Assembly: GCF_029867415.1 (NCBI RefSeq) | Contig: NC_081183.1 | Location: 54,882,336 to 54,946,335, forward strand | DNA from: Vicia villosa | Taxonomy: Eukaryota; Streptophyta; Magnoliopsida; Fabales; Fabaceae | Reading direction: 5' to 3' | Length of the DNA stretch: 64,000 bases | Shown: piece by piece, positions 23,101 to 34,600 of the stretch | How positions within the stretch are numbered: the stretch's first letter is position 1 | How the letters are laid out: the number at the start of each line of letters is the position of its first letter | Made by a program: the position numbers and the translations under genes | The notes under the pieces: model-generated | Told to the model about the DNA's origin: nothing | What the model saw: only the letters and a program-made list of their open reading frames with translations | The model's database searches: none

Positions 23101-25275
23101 AGCTATAACACTTCACAAATAAAAGAGCACGAAATTAGAGCCACACTTCTGCTTGTAACACACTTGTAATCACTTAAATTTTTCAAAGAAACTTGAAATT
23201 CGAATTTTAAGTTTAAGTCATTTTCAATACAAACTAAGCATTCAAACACCTTCCTTAAGCATCACTGAGCATATTCCAATCATTTCCAAGTCTTGAAACT
23301 CACTGAACCAAGTACTATAGGTCACGATTGGTTCGAACTAAAATCAACTTGTATCTCATAATCCATGCATGCTTAGCAAGATGTAGACATATATTTGAAC
23401 TTAGTTTGACGTGTAGATCATTTCTGGAAGTTTAATTGAGTTTTGGATGCTTGTACACGAATCTACCATTTTAGGGTTTTCTAGTTCAAATTTAGGGTTT
23501 TTTAGTTAGAGCCAAAATTAGAACAAATTAAGGGCATGGTTGAATTCAGTGGAACAAGACGAATTGAATGGACCTATCGCGCCTAATTTCTATGCACGTT
23601 TACCCCTGTTCGCTATTTTTACAGATTTAGGGTTCATCAATTACAGCGCTTTTGCATAAAAGCGCTGTTAAAAGTGGTGTCTGGAGGTTGAAGACGAAGA
23701 CGTGTCCTCACCCCATTGGTTCACACGCGCGCGTTTTTTTTTAAATTTAATTTTTCTAATCCAATGTGCTGAAGGTATTTGCATAATTAATTTTAACCAA
23801 TCAAAAAATCATAAAAAATTTATATATTTGCTAATTAATTAGTTTATATTTATATATTTGCTTTTTAATCCAATTTAATTTTAACCAATCAAAATCATAA
23901 AAAATCATAAAAAATTTATATATTCTAATCCAATTTAATTTTTCTTCATAATTTCAATATTTTGCATAATTAATTAGTTTATATTTATATATTTGCTTTT
24001 TAATTATTTTAACCAATCAAAAAATCATAAAAAATTTGTTCCTCATATTAAATATTGTTTATATATTATAAGCTAATTTTGTACATATTTTGAATAATTT
24101 TCTCTTTAAGTTTTAATTATTTGTGTAATTATTTGCATAATTATGTGTTAATTGACTTAATAAATTTCAAATCAATTTCAAAAATTCAAAAAAAAATTAG
24201 TTTTGTTTTAAAATTAATTAGCAAACATTTTGAACATATTTTGAACTTAATTTTTAGGTTTAAATTTTATTTCCACCTTTTCCCCATTTTAATTAAATTA
24301 ATCATGCATTAATCATAAGTAAAATAAATCATAAAAAATCCAAAAACATTTCTTTATTTTCTTGCTATTTAAATTCCTAGATAAATGTATAGGTTGTCAA
24401 ATCTATGTAAATAGGCGTAGTTTACATTTCATGCAAATCGATGTAATAGCGTATATTTACTTTCCGCATGTTACATTTTCGCATTTTAAATTCCAGCACA
24501 TATAAACTGCGTGTATGTCAAAGATAAAATTGAACCGTTAGATCACTAACTCCAAAAGATAAAATATCTGAATTCAAACACAATCACACCTGCACCTCCT
24601 AAGGTAATCCCTTCTCATTCTTTTCAAAATCAAAGTCAAAATTCTACTGTTTCTAGTACAAAATCGAACCTTTTGTTTGTATCCGGTGAAAGGATAGATT
24701 TTTAAAGGAAATAGGATAAAGACCTTACAACTCAGGGTAGACCTCCTAATTTTCTTCCTCAAATCAAAACAAACAAAATTCTCATACACTGTTGTTTTTC
24801 AAAATAAAACTTTCCAAAAAGACAATACTTTGTATATATCCAAACAAGGATCATTACGAAGTTAACGTTCTTTTTTGTCAAAAAAACATCTTTTGAAAGA
24901 TAAAAAACACTTTGTATACATCCGCACAAGGATCATTACAAATTCAATTTACAAAGGTATTTGAAACCACATATGAGCATTTTAAAGCAATTGAAAAGTG
25001 ATCGAAAACAAGTGAGCTAAGCAAACTAAAGAGCCCATGGATAACCATGGATACAAAGGGTGCTAACACCTTCCCTTTGTATAACCTACCCCCTTACCCA
25101 GAATTTCTTAAAGGTCTTTTTTCTGTTTCTTTTATAAACCTTTCCTTAATTGGATAAAATAAAAGGTCGGTGGCGACTCTCTGAATTTTCAAAATGCGAA
25201 AGCAGAAACAATAAAAAGAGTCAGTTCACGTATCTCTCCGCGAGAGGTATGGCCGAAAACGGAGGTCCACAGAAC

Positions 25276-25293
25276 TGGCGACTCTGCTGGGGA
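25276..25293 (+). other. Ogre primer-binding site (tRNA-Arg type)
   Basis: TGGCGACTCTGCTGGGGA begins 5 bases after the LTR end (25271). Ogre elements use tRNA-Arg as primer (family knowledge), and the leading TGG pairs with the tRNA CCA end. Confidence 0.8.
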
Positions 25294-25960
25294 GAACTTT
25301 CAAAGAACAAAATGTTTTCAAAAGGGGTTACCTTAAGAGAATAGATCACTTCGATGTTTTCAATTGTTTGACTTGATTGCTCTATTTTTCAAAGGTTTGT
25401 TTGGGTATTTTGCTTGTGTGGAAGATTCTAACCCGAATCTCGAGATACCTTAAGTATATGACAATAGACCAAGGAAACTGTACGGCATGTACCGATACGG
25501 TTGATCTGGTAGTCATCGTTAGTGCGATACTTTGGTTTATACTGATGTCCCTTGAAAATGATCAAGGAGTATATTAGGCTTCCGAAATGTCATTAAACAC
25601 TAATTTGTCTTAGAACCTTTTTAGTTGAACTTGACTTATGACCTATTAAGTGGCTAGCTTTGAAATTGATCGAAGTTAGTTATCCTCGAGGAATATTTTG
25701 ATCGGCCGCTCGAGCGCCGTATTGAGATGTTACCTCCAAGGATCATAGAACCCGAATACTATTCTAGGTTAGGTTTTAACCAACTCAACTTCAGTGGGGA
25801 GGGTATCACCTATCAGCTCCATGCAAGCCTTTAAACCTAAGGCTTTTGTTTGATTTGTTTTTGTGTGCCACATGTTTGACATCATAAGCATCATAAGCAT
25901 ATCATTTTCTCACTAAACACTTCAAGGATCAAAGAGTTTACCTTTGTTTATTTGCAGGTA
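25294..25960 (+). other. Ogre leader
   Basis: 667 bp between the primer site and ORF1 with no conserved ORF. The sequence just before the ORF1 start (TTTATTTGCAG then GTAATGG) looks like a splice acceptor, so a spliced leader is possible. Confidence 0.4.
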
Positions 25961-27298
25961 ATGGCTCCCGCCACCAGAGATTACATACGAAACAACATCT
26001 CAACAGTACCATCTGAACTAAAAGACTTAGTATCAGAATTCCCAAGGAATGTTCAATTCACCGAAAGGCATGGTCACCTACTCCATTTGGCTACCTCAAA
26101 ATTTGAAGAAGACATGATACGGGTCCTGTTCCAGTTCTTTGACCCTGAACATCATTGCTTTACCTTTCCTGATTACCAGTTGGTACCCACTTTGGAAGAA
26201 TTCTCTGAACTAATTGGATTACCTGTTCAAAATCAATTACCTTTCACTGGTTTGGAAAGGATTCCAAAACCTGAAGTCATTGCTGCTGCTTTACATTTGC
26301 GAAAATCAGAAATCGAGTCCAATTGGGAAACAAAGAGTGGAGTTAAGGGTTTGCTTGCTAAGTTCTTAATGGAAAAGGCTCGATTACTACTAGAAAACAA
26401 AAGTTATCCAGCTTTTGAGGAGGTTGTGGCCCTTTTGATCTATGGGTTGTTTTTATTCCCTACTCCCGACCAGTTCATAAGTGTACACACCATCAACCTT
26501 TTCCTAACCCGTAACTCGGTACCGACATTGCTGGGAGACATTCTACATTCTCTACACACTCGTACCATGAAGAAACGAGGAACTCTTATGTGCTGTATAC
26601 CACTACTGGCTAGGTGGTTTACATTTCATCTTCCCCGATCACTATTGAGAAATGAACAAAGAATGCAATGGTCTCGCAGGATTATGTCTTTGTCTCATTC
26701 AGATATCCGGTGGAACAACTTCTTTCAAAGAGACATTACTATCATTGATCATTGTGGAGAGTACCCTAATGTGCCACTCCTTGGCATCAAAGGGGGCATC
26801 ACTTACAATCCCTCTTTGGCTCTACGCCAATTTGGATATGCAAGGAGCAACGGTCCTCATGACATGATTATCCGTGGCATTGTGTTTGATTACGAGAATG
26901 ATTCTCATAGACACCGACGAAGGTTCATACATGCATGGAGCAGTGTCTATAGAATAGAAAGCAAAACTTTGGGGCAATGGAATTCTATGGAACCTTACCT
27001 CAGATGGGTCCGTACTCATGCTCAGAAACTCATCATGCCATATCCCGCCATTCTACCTGTGACTATTGAGCCAGAGGTCGAAGGAGACGAACCTCAAGTT
27101 ATTCTACACCCGGATATGCCAACTGACCTAGAAGAGTTGCAAAAATCTTGGGTTCAACTAAAAGAGGAAAGAGATACCTTCAAAACACACTGTCAAGACT
27201 ATGAGAGAAGGATATTGGAGCTCACCGGACAGCTGCAAGAAGAACAGCGGATCAACACATTCCTGGGTGCAAAGAGAAAGCGTCCATGGGAGACCTGA
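25961..27298 (+). CDS. Ogre ORF1 protein (plant mobile domain/DUF7745-like)
   Basis: A 445-codon open frame from ATG at 25961 (MAPATRD) to TGA. The upstream in-frame TTG at 25952 is not a likely start. Residues about 55-340 show the pattern of ORF1/plant mobile domain proteins (PTLEEFSELIGLP, CIPLLARWF, EYPNVPLLGIKGGITYNP, ALRQFGYA). The C-terminal 60 residues form a charged coiled coil (LQKSWVQLKEERDTF onward) and end in the basic string AKRKRPW. ORF1 upstream of gag is a hallmark of Ogre; its function is unknown. Unlike gag-pro-pol, this frame has no stop. Confidence 0.88.
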   Translation: MAPATRDYIRNNISTVPSELKDLVSEFPRNVQFTERHGHLLHLATSKFEEDMIRVLFQFFDPEHHCFTFPDYQLVPTLEEFSELIGLPVQNQLPFTGLERIPKPEVIAAALHLRKSEIESNWETKSGVKGLLAKFLMEKARLLLENKSYPAFEEVVALLIYGLFLFPTPDQFISVHTINLFLTRNSVPTLLGDILHSLHTRTMKKRGTLMCCIPLLARWFTFHLPRSLLRNEQRMQWSRRIMSLSHSDIRWNNFFQRDITIIDHCGEYPNVPLLGIKGGITYNPSLALRQFGYARSNGPHDMIIRGIVFDYENDSHRHRRRFIHAWSSVYRIESKTLGQWNSMEPYLRWVRTHAQKLIMPYPAILPVTIEPEVEGDEPQVILHPDMPTDLEELQKSWVQLKEERDTFKTHCQDYERRILELTGQLQEEQRINTFLGAKRKRPWET

Positions 27299-27541
27299 GG
27301 GATCATTCATTTCTTTTATTTCTGTTTTGTAAGCCCAAATGAGGCAAAAAAAAAAGCAAAAAAAAGAAATAAATTGTTTAACTAATGTTTGTTTCTTCTT
27401 TGTTTTAACAAATCTAAACTCTAAGATCCTTGAAAACATTGCACATACATTGCATTCACATACATTGCATTCATATATATTGCATTCATATACATTGCAT
27501 ATACATTGCATCCATTCATACACATTGCATAACAGGTTCAC
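27299..27541 (+). repeat. ORF1-gag spacer with CATTGCAT(A/T) tandem repeats
   Basis: 27437-27532 consists of about nine imperfect repeats of TACATTGCATTCATA. The first part of the spacer is A-rich. It ends one base before the gag ATG. Confidence 0.7.
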
Positions 27542-29422
27542 ATGACGGATTTCTCATCTTCTCGCTGTTTATTTCAGTCAGAAGAGATGGAATCTGAAAT
27601 GAGCGTCAAGAATCTCGAAGCACAGAATGCCCAAGTTCAAGTGGCAATTCTAAAACTGGCAAAGGGGCAACAAGAACTGAAAGCCCTGATGATCAAGAAG
27701 AAAAAGAAGCCCAAAGGATCTGTAGGCTTGAGTCACCTGAAAAGGAAGATCAAAATCCCAGTCAAAAAGTTCAAAAAGCCACCGATCCCTGAAGCAGTCG
27801 GTGATGATGAACAAGGAGACAATCACAGCAACCAGGGTTCTGCTAAACCCTCTCTCTCTTCCAATGAAGAAGATGATCATTCTGGGGACGAACCAGATGA
27901 TGACAAGTACCAACAGCTGGAAGAACGTATGAAAGCTATGGAGATACAAAAAATACCTGGCTTAGATTTCAATGATCTGGGACTCATCTCGGATGTTGTT
28001 ATCCCTCCAAAATTCAAAGTTCCTGTCTTTGCAAAATATGATGGAGTTTCTTGCCCAAAACTACATCTGAGATCCTATGTGAGGAAGATACAACCTCATA
28101 CAACAGATAACAAATTGTGGATTCACTTCTTCCAAGAAAGTCTGTCGGGTACACAACTCGAGTGGTACTACCAGCTGGAAAATACCAAGGTTCATACTTG
28201 GGAAGAATTAGCTGCTGCTTTTTACAAGCAGTACCAATACAATGCTGATCTTGCACCAACCCGTACTCAACTAAGGGGCATGTCCATGGCACCAAAAGAA
28301 AGTTTCAAAGGATATGCACAAAAGTGGAGAGATATGGCTGGAAGGGTTCAACCACCCTTATCTGATCGCGAGCTAGTCGACATGTTCATGGGCACTTTAA
28401 CTGGCCCTTTCTATAGTCATTTGCTGGGAAGCTCATCATCAGGTTTCACTGACCTGATATTGACCGGAGAACGTGTCGAAAGTGGCATTCAAAATGGAAA
28501 AATTCAAATAGGCTCCTCCTCTGGTACTACAAAAAAGCCCATCAGCGGGAGAAATGAGGTCAATACAATGCAAATTCAGAAAGGTCGCAAAAATGAGCAG
28601 CATCAATCTGTAGGGGCAGTTCTGATCTCCGCATCTGCGCCTCAAAAAGATCAACAGCCAAAATATACGCGTCAACCAGATGCACCAAGAAGAAATTTCA
28701 CCAGAATCAACATGCCAATCTCTCAGGCATTGCAGCATTTGCTAAAAGCATATCTGATCACATTAAAAGGTCCTCCAAAGAATGTCAACACTTCCTCTCC
28801 GAGTTATCACCCTGATGCAACATGTGCCTATCACTCAAACTGTCCAGGACATGACGCAGATCACTGCTGGGCCCTGAAAAATAAAATACAAGATATGATA
28901 GATGCTGGGGAAATTGAGTTCGATCCTCCAGAAACTCCAAATGTCATCACTGCACCTATGCCAAAGCATGACAAAACTGTTAACGCTATCCTGGACACTG
29001 TTTACATCTATGATGTGAACAAATTATCAACTCCACTCTGCGAAGTCAAAGGAAAGCTAATCCAAGCTGGTTACTTTCCAGGATGTGACCCCGATTGCTT
29101 TTATTGCTCATACCTGCCCAATGGTTGTGAAAATATGAGAATGGGAATTCAAAAGTGGATGGATCGCCATATCATTATGTTTGAGAGGCTCCCTTCTATG
29201 GACGTGTTATGCGAAGTCTTTGCAAACGGGATAAGAATAGAGGATGTCTCAGTGATCTCCAGTTTACCATTCAAAATCTCTGCCAAGGCTCCGTTCAAAA
29301 TTTCTGCTACACTCAAAGTGGCATCAGTAGTCATTGCTAGCCCAACTCCATTTCCATACTTCTCAGACAAAGCTGTCCCATGGGGTTACGACACTAATGT
29401 TTATGTTCATGGAGTTAAGTAG
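27542..29422 (+). CDS. Ogre gag
   Basis: 626 codons from ATG to an in-frame TAG (29420-29422). Residues about 10-45 are a Lys-rich coiled coil, about 90-125 an acidic Asp/Glu stretch. The retrotransposon gag core follows at about 160-270 (VPVFAKYDG, LWIHFFQESLSGTQLEWYYQL, FKGYAQKWRDMAGRVQPPL). A zinc-finger-like CAYHSNCPGHDADHCWALK lies near 420-440, and a Cys-rich FPGCDPDCFYCSYLPNGC near 510-530. The protease region continues in the same frame directly after the stop, so gag and pro form one frame with a stop between them. Whether this TAG is a decay mutation or a readthrough site is not decided by this copy alone. Confidence 0.9.
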   Translation: MTDFSSSRCLFQSEEMESEMSVKNLEAQNAQVQVAILKLAKGQQELKALMIKKKKKPKGSVGLSHLKRKIKIPVKKFKKPPIPEAVGDDEQGDNHSNQGSAKPSLSSNEEDDHSGDEPDDDKYQQLEERMKAMEIQKIPGLDFNDLGLISDVVIPPKFKVPVFAKYDGVSCPKLHLRSYVRKIQPHTTDNKLWIHFFQESLSGTQLEWYYQLENTKVHTWEELAAAFYKQYQYNADLAPTRTQLRGMSMAPKESFKGYAQKWRDMAGRVQPPLSDRELVDMFMGTLTGPFYSHLLGSSSSGFTDLILTGERVESGIQNGKIQIGSSSGTTKKPISGRNEVNTMQIQKGRKNEQHQSVGAVLISASAPQKDQQPKYTRQPDAPRRNFTRINMPISQALQHLLKAYLITLKGPPKNVNTSSPSYHPDATCAYHSNCPGHDADHCWALKNKIQDMIDAGEIEFDPPETPNVITAPMPKHDKTVNAILDTVYIYDVNKLSTPLCEVKGKLIQAGYFPGCDPDCFYCSYLPNGCENMRMGIQKWMDRHIIMFERLPSMDVLCEVFANGIRIEDVSVISSLPFKISAKAPFKISATLKVASVVIASPTPFPYFSDKAVPWGYDTNVYVHGVK

Positions 29423-31359
29423 GGTACCTCGACTGAAGAGGCCGCAAAGTTAACTACTCCAACTGTGGATAATATTGTGGGTACCAGCAAGATCACGAGA
29501 AGTGGAAGAATCTTTTCACCAGAAATTTCTCCAAATGTTGCTGCTGGTCCAGTCCGAGTCCCAGTTCCTAATCAAGATGACAGCGCTCGAGGCAAAGAGC
29601 CACAAGTTGAACAAGTTCAAACCCCGGTGGAGATCACTGCTGAGGATCCATCAAAGCAAGAAATGGAGGAAATATTGAAAATCATCTGCAAGAGTGATTA
29701 CAATATTGTTGAGCAACTGGGGCACACCGCTTCAAAAATCTCAATGCTATCTCTGCTAAAATATTCAGAAGCTCATGCCAAAGCTCTGATGAAGTTCCTG
29801 AAAGCTGCGCATGTGCCTCAAGAGATCTCAGTCGACCAATTTGAGAATTGTGTTTCCAATTTAACCGTGAACAATGGCCTCGGTTTCTCTGATGTTGATC
29901 TAACCCCTGCTGGAAAAAATCACAACAAAGCCCTACATATCTCCATTGAATGTAATGGCACCACTCTATCTCATGTGCTAGTAGATAACGGTTCTTCTTT
30001 GAACGTGTTACCGAAAACAGTACTAGAAAAGCTTGACTTCGAAGGAATTGTGTTACAACCAAGTGATGTTGTGGTAAGAGCCTTTGACGGGTCAACAAGA
30101 ACGGTATACGGAAAAGTGAATCTCCTAATCAGAGTGGGTTCTCAAATATTTGATTCTATCTTTTACGTAATGGAAATTCACCCAGCCTATTCCTGTTTAC
30201 TTGGACGCCCTTGGATACATGGGGCAAACGCTGTAACTTCTACCCTGCATCAGAAGTTAAAATATCCAGTAAAAGGAAAGATTGTCACAGTCTATGGCGA
30301 AGAGGAATATGTGGTTAGTCACCTAAGCAATTCCAAATATGTTGAGTTGGAGGACGAATTCATCGAAACTCCCTGCCAATCTTTTGAGGTGGTCTCTCCA
30401 GATGTCTCTACCACCAAGCATATTCCTGCTACTCCAACTACAACTATGGCTTCTCTCGAAGATGCCAAAGCTGTGATCGAACAAGGTGATTGCACAGTAT
30501 GGGGACAGCTTCCCGATATACCCTACAAGTCCGACAAGCTAGGCCTGGGCTATGATAGTGGAAATCAAAAGAATGATCAAAGTCCTCGTTCTGGAGGATT
30601 AATGTCACACTTCGTCAGCCAAGAAGTAAACGCCATTGAAGATGAAGGAGTGTTCTTGAACCATATCATTCAGCCATATCCAGATGAAATTCCACCCATT
30701 TCCATGGGAATGTGGGATGCTGTGGGAGAACCAAGTGGCGGGTATAATTATCAGTATACCGTACCTCATAATTCTTATATTGCTATGGAAGACATTACCC
30801 CGACTGGATGGGGCGATTAATTTGGAAATGACAAAAGTTTCACAAGTCCCGTCGCTGAGCAATATCAAAATCCACCCAAAGAAGTATGGGATACGCTAGG
30901 AGAACCCAGTGGCAAATATGACTATATGGTGAAATATTCCGCTCCTCCGAGCTCACAAATTGCTATGAAGGACATTGTCCCAACTGGATGGGATGAACAT
31001 TACGATGACAATTTCACTCTTGAAGAAACCAGGGAAATACCAAATAACGAGGGTTGCTTTCTGTCAGAATACACTCCTCACCAGGATGCACAAGTCTCTA
31101 TTCAAAACATCATCCCGACTGCATGGGACGGCCTTATCGAGCATCTTGCTCAGCCAACAGAGATATCTCAGCCTGGGATCTCGTATCCAGCAGAGTATAT
31201 CGCTTATCCCGAAAGATCACCGGCTCATTTTCCCACTAATGAAATCAATGTTGTGGAAGATGAAGAAGACAACTGCAAATGGAACAGCTGGATACTCCCT
31301 GCTCACAACAATGGATTGAACAACTGGAAAGCTGAGGATGTGATCTCCTTTGACCAGGA
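29423..31359 (+). pseudogene. Ogre protease and linker
   Basis: Same frame as gag. The aspartic protease core lies at about 29930-30300: catalytic motif VDNGSSLNVLP (Asp-Asn-Gly, common in the Tat/Ogre group), flap-like AFDGS and the C-terminal CLLGRPWI. The linker after it repeats a degenerate unit of about 70 residues: GEPSG-Y-Y...S-IAM-DI-PTGW at 30725-30815 and 30898-30990, and Q-IIPTAWD at about 31105. A TAA stop at 30818-30820 interrupts the linker. No frameshift was found up to the intron donor at 31360. Confidence 0.85.
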
Positions 31360-31622
31360 GTAAATGCCATTTCCTGTTTTCTTTGTGTATAATGTGCAAA
31401 GATAAAAATGGTTCCTGTACTATCGAACCATGAGCTTGAAAGCCTTGTGCCTTGCCCGAAGCGCACTGGTCCTTTATTAAAGGCTTATCATATCATGATC
31501 ATGTGCATTCAATAAAATCATGGGACGCTTGCATATTTAAATTTTGTGATCCTTTTTCTTTCTTTCTTTGCTTTCAAATAACTATGTTTTTTTTCACACA
31601 CACTCACATAAATAAAATGCAG
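31360..31622 (+). other. Predicted Ogre intron (263 bp) between pro and RT
   Basis: Donor GTAAATG at 31360 and acceptor AAAATGCAG ending at 31622. Removal joins the last two bases of a pro codon (31358-31359) with base 31623 and shifts from the pro frame to the pol frame without a stop. Ogre elements are known to have an intron at this place whose removal fuses gag-pro to pol. The stretch between is T-rich before the acceptor. Confidence 0.8.
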
Positions 31623-34600
31623 ATTCACATACACTTTGGATCCAGTCAATAACGATTCTGTTATGGCCCGTCATGACTTTGAAAATCCGATCTACCGAAC
31701 TGAGGACGAAAGTGAGGAAGATTGTGAAGTACCAAGAGAACTTGCAAGGCTGCTAGAACAAGAAGACAAGGCCATACAGCGTCACGAGGAGCCAATTGAG
31801 GTCATCAACTTGGGCAGCAACGAGGAAAAGAAAGAAGTCAAAATAGGGGCTGATTTAGAACACAGCATCAAGCAAAGACTGATTCAAATGCTGCGAGACT
31901 ACGTCGAGATATTCGCATGGTCCTCTGAAGATATGCCAGGCCTTGACACGGACATTGTAGTTCATCGCCTGCCAATCAAAGAAGGTAGCACTCCAGTCAA
32001 ACATAAACTACGAAGGAGTAGGCCTGATATGTCAAAAAAGATCAAAGACGAGGTTGAAAAACAGTTCAATGCCGGATTCCTAAACGTTGTAGGTTATCCT
32101 CCTTCGATAGCTAACATCGTGCCTGTACCTAAAAAAGACGGAAAAGTCAGAATGTGCGTGGACTACAGAGATCTGAACCGGGCAAGCCCCAAAGATGATT
32201 TCCCTTTACCACACATCGATGTACTGGTTGACAATACCGCACAATGCAAGGTATTCTCCTTTATGGACGGATTCTCAGGGTACAATCAAATCAAGATGGC
32301 ACCCGAAGACATGGAAAAAACAACCTTCACAACACCTTGGGGAACCTTTTTTTACAAAGTAATGCCCTTTGGTTTAAAGAAAGCAGGAGCAACCTATCAA
32401 CGTGCAATGGTAGTGCTGTTTCATGATATGATTCATCAGGAGATAGAGGTGTATGTCGATGACATGATTGCAAAATCCAACACTGAGGAAGAACATCTGG
32501 GTCATTTACACAAGTTGTTTGACAGACTCAAGAAATACAAGTTGCGACTGAACCCAAATAAGTGTACCTTTGGAGTAAGATCCGGCAAACTCTTAGGTTT
32601 CATCGTCAGCAGCAAAGGTATTGAGGTTGATCCCGCCAAGGTCAAAGCCATTCAAGAAATGCCTATACCTCGTACCGAGAAACAAGTTAGAGGATTCTTG
32701 GGACGTCTGAATTACATCGTCCGATTTATTGCCCACATGACTACTACTTGTGTGCCGATCTTCAAACTGTTGAAGAAAGATCAAGTGGAAAGGTGGAATG
32801 ACAAATGCCAGTTAGCCTTTGACAAAATCAAAGAATATCTCCAAAAACCCCCAATCTTGTTGCCACCTGTGGAAGGAAGACCTCTGATAATGTACCTAAC
32901 TGTGTTAGAAGACTCAATGGGGTGTGTACTAGGACAACATGACGAATCCGGCCGAAAGGAGCACGCAATCTACTATCTTAGCAAAAAGTTTACCGATTGT
33001 GAAACAAGATACTCACTACTCAAAAAAACTTGTTGTGCCTTAGCTTGGGCGGCTCGCCGACTAAGATAGTACATGCTAAATCACACCACTTTCCTAATCT
33101 CCAAGATGGATCCTATCAAATACGTGTTCGAAAAACCTGCTCTCTCTGGAAGAATAGCAAGATGGCAAATGATCTTAACAGAATATGACATTCAATACAC
33201 TTCACAAAAAGCGATCAAAGGAAGTGTGGTAGCTGATCATCTGGCTCATCAAGCAGTGGATGATTATCAAGCACTGAATTTTGACTTCCCAGACGAAGAC
33301 ATTATGCTAGTCAATGACTACAAACAACCAGAACCAGAAGAAGGACCCGAGCCAGGATCCCGTTGGACTATGGTTTTTGACGGAGCTTCTAATGCACTTG
33401 GCAATGGCATCGGAGCTGTGATCATCTCCCCCGCAGGAGGTCATACACCATTCACTGCCAGATTATGCTTCAACTGCACTAACAATATAGCCGAATACGG
33501 AGCATGTATTCTGGGTCTTAAAGCTGCAATTGATTTAAAAATCAAGTTCCTGGAAGTCTACGGAGACTCGGCCTTGGTAATCTACCAAGTCAAAGGGGAA
33601 TGGGACACGAAGCACTCGAATCTAATTCCTTACAAAGAATATGTGATGAGTTTGATTCCTTACTTCGAAGAAATCACTTTTGAACATATCCCACGCGAGG
33701 AAAATCAACTAGCTGATGCCTTAGCTACCATGTCGTCCATGTTCAAAGTCAGGTGGGACAATGAGGCGCCGATGATCACAGTTTAAAGACAAGATGAACC
33801 ATCCTATTGCAATGAGATCGATGCCGAAGGAACAGAAGAAAAACCATGGTTCCATGAAGTAAAAAGATATCTCGAAGCTCAGGAGTACACTGAAGGGGCA
33901 TCCATTAACGACAAAAAATTTCTAAGGAGATTTGCAGCCAAATTCTTTCTAAGTAATGGAACCCTATACAAACGCAACCATGACTTGACTTTACTTCGTT
34001 GTGTAAACAAGAAGGAAGCAGAATAGATCATGGGAGACATACACGATGGTGCCTTCGGTACTCATTCAAGTGGACATACAATGGCTAAAAAGATCCTAAG
34101 AGCAGGTTATTACTGGTCTACCATGGAAACAGACTGCCATCATCACTCTCGAACCTGTCACAAATGCCAGATATATGCTGACAAAGTACATGTACCTCCA
34201 GTTCCATTAAGCGTCCTGACGGCTCCTTGGCCTTTTGCAATGTGGGGTATTGATATGATTGGAGAAATCAAACCTACTACCTCCAACGGACATCGCTTTA
34301 TCCTGGTCGCTATTGACTACTTCACAAAGTGGGTAGAAGCAGCTTCATTTGCTTCTGTCACCAAGAATGTGGTGGCCCGGTTCATCAAATACAATCTCAT
34401 TTGTCGGTATGGCATCCCTGAACGGATTATCACGGACAATGGCACAAATTTAAACAACATAATGATTACTGAACTTTGCACACAGTTCAAGATCAAGCAT
34501 CATAATTCCTCTCCATATCGACCAAAGATGAACGGCGCGGTGGAAGCTGCCAACAAGAACATCAAGAAAATCATACAAAAAATGACAGTAACCTACAAAG

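Larger units (their letters stand above)
20685..25271 (+). repeat. Ogre-like 5' LTR (4587 bp)
   Basis: Starts TGTTATACCCCAAAATTTGC and ends GGAGGTCCACA. It matches the 3' LTR closely except at about 23773-23947, where a roughly 175-bp AT-rich filler replaces about 266 bp of the 3' LTR. It carries a 55-codon ORF, two TATA boxes, a W-box cluster, inverted telo-box motifs (AAAACCCTAA/TTAGGGTTTT, 22326-22354) and the palindrome CAGCGCTTTTGCATAAAAGC at 23644. Confidence 0.93.

Noticed and set aside
24121..24312. Short ORFs in AT-rich LTR parts (also 24574-24789, 41311-41496, 62171-62386)
   Set aside because: Repeated in three LTR copies with frame-changing differences and biased toward Lys/Ile/Phe; shadows of AT-rich DNA.
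29420..29422. Gag stop as proven readthrough signal
   Set aside because: Five other in-frame stops in the same polyprotein make plain decay an equal explanation. One copy cannot decide.
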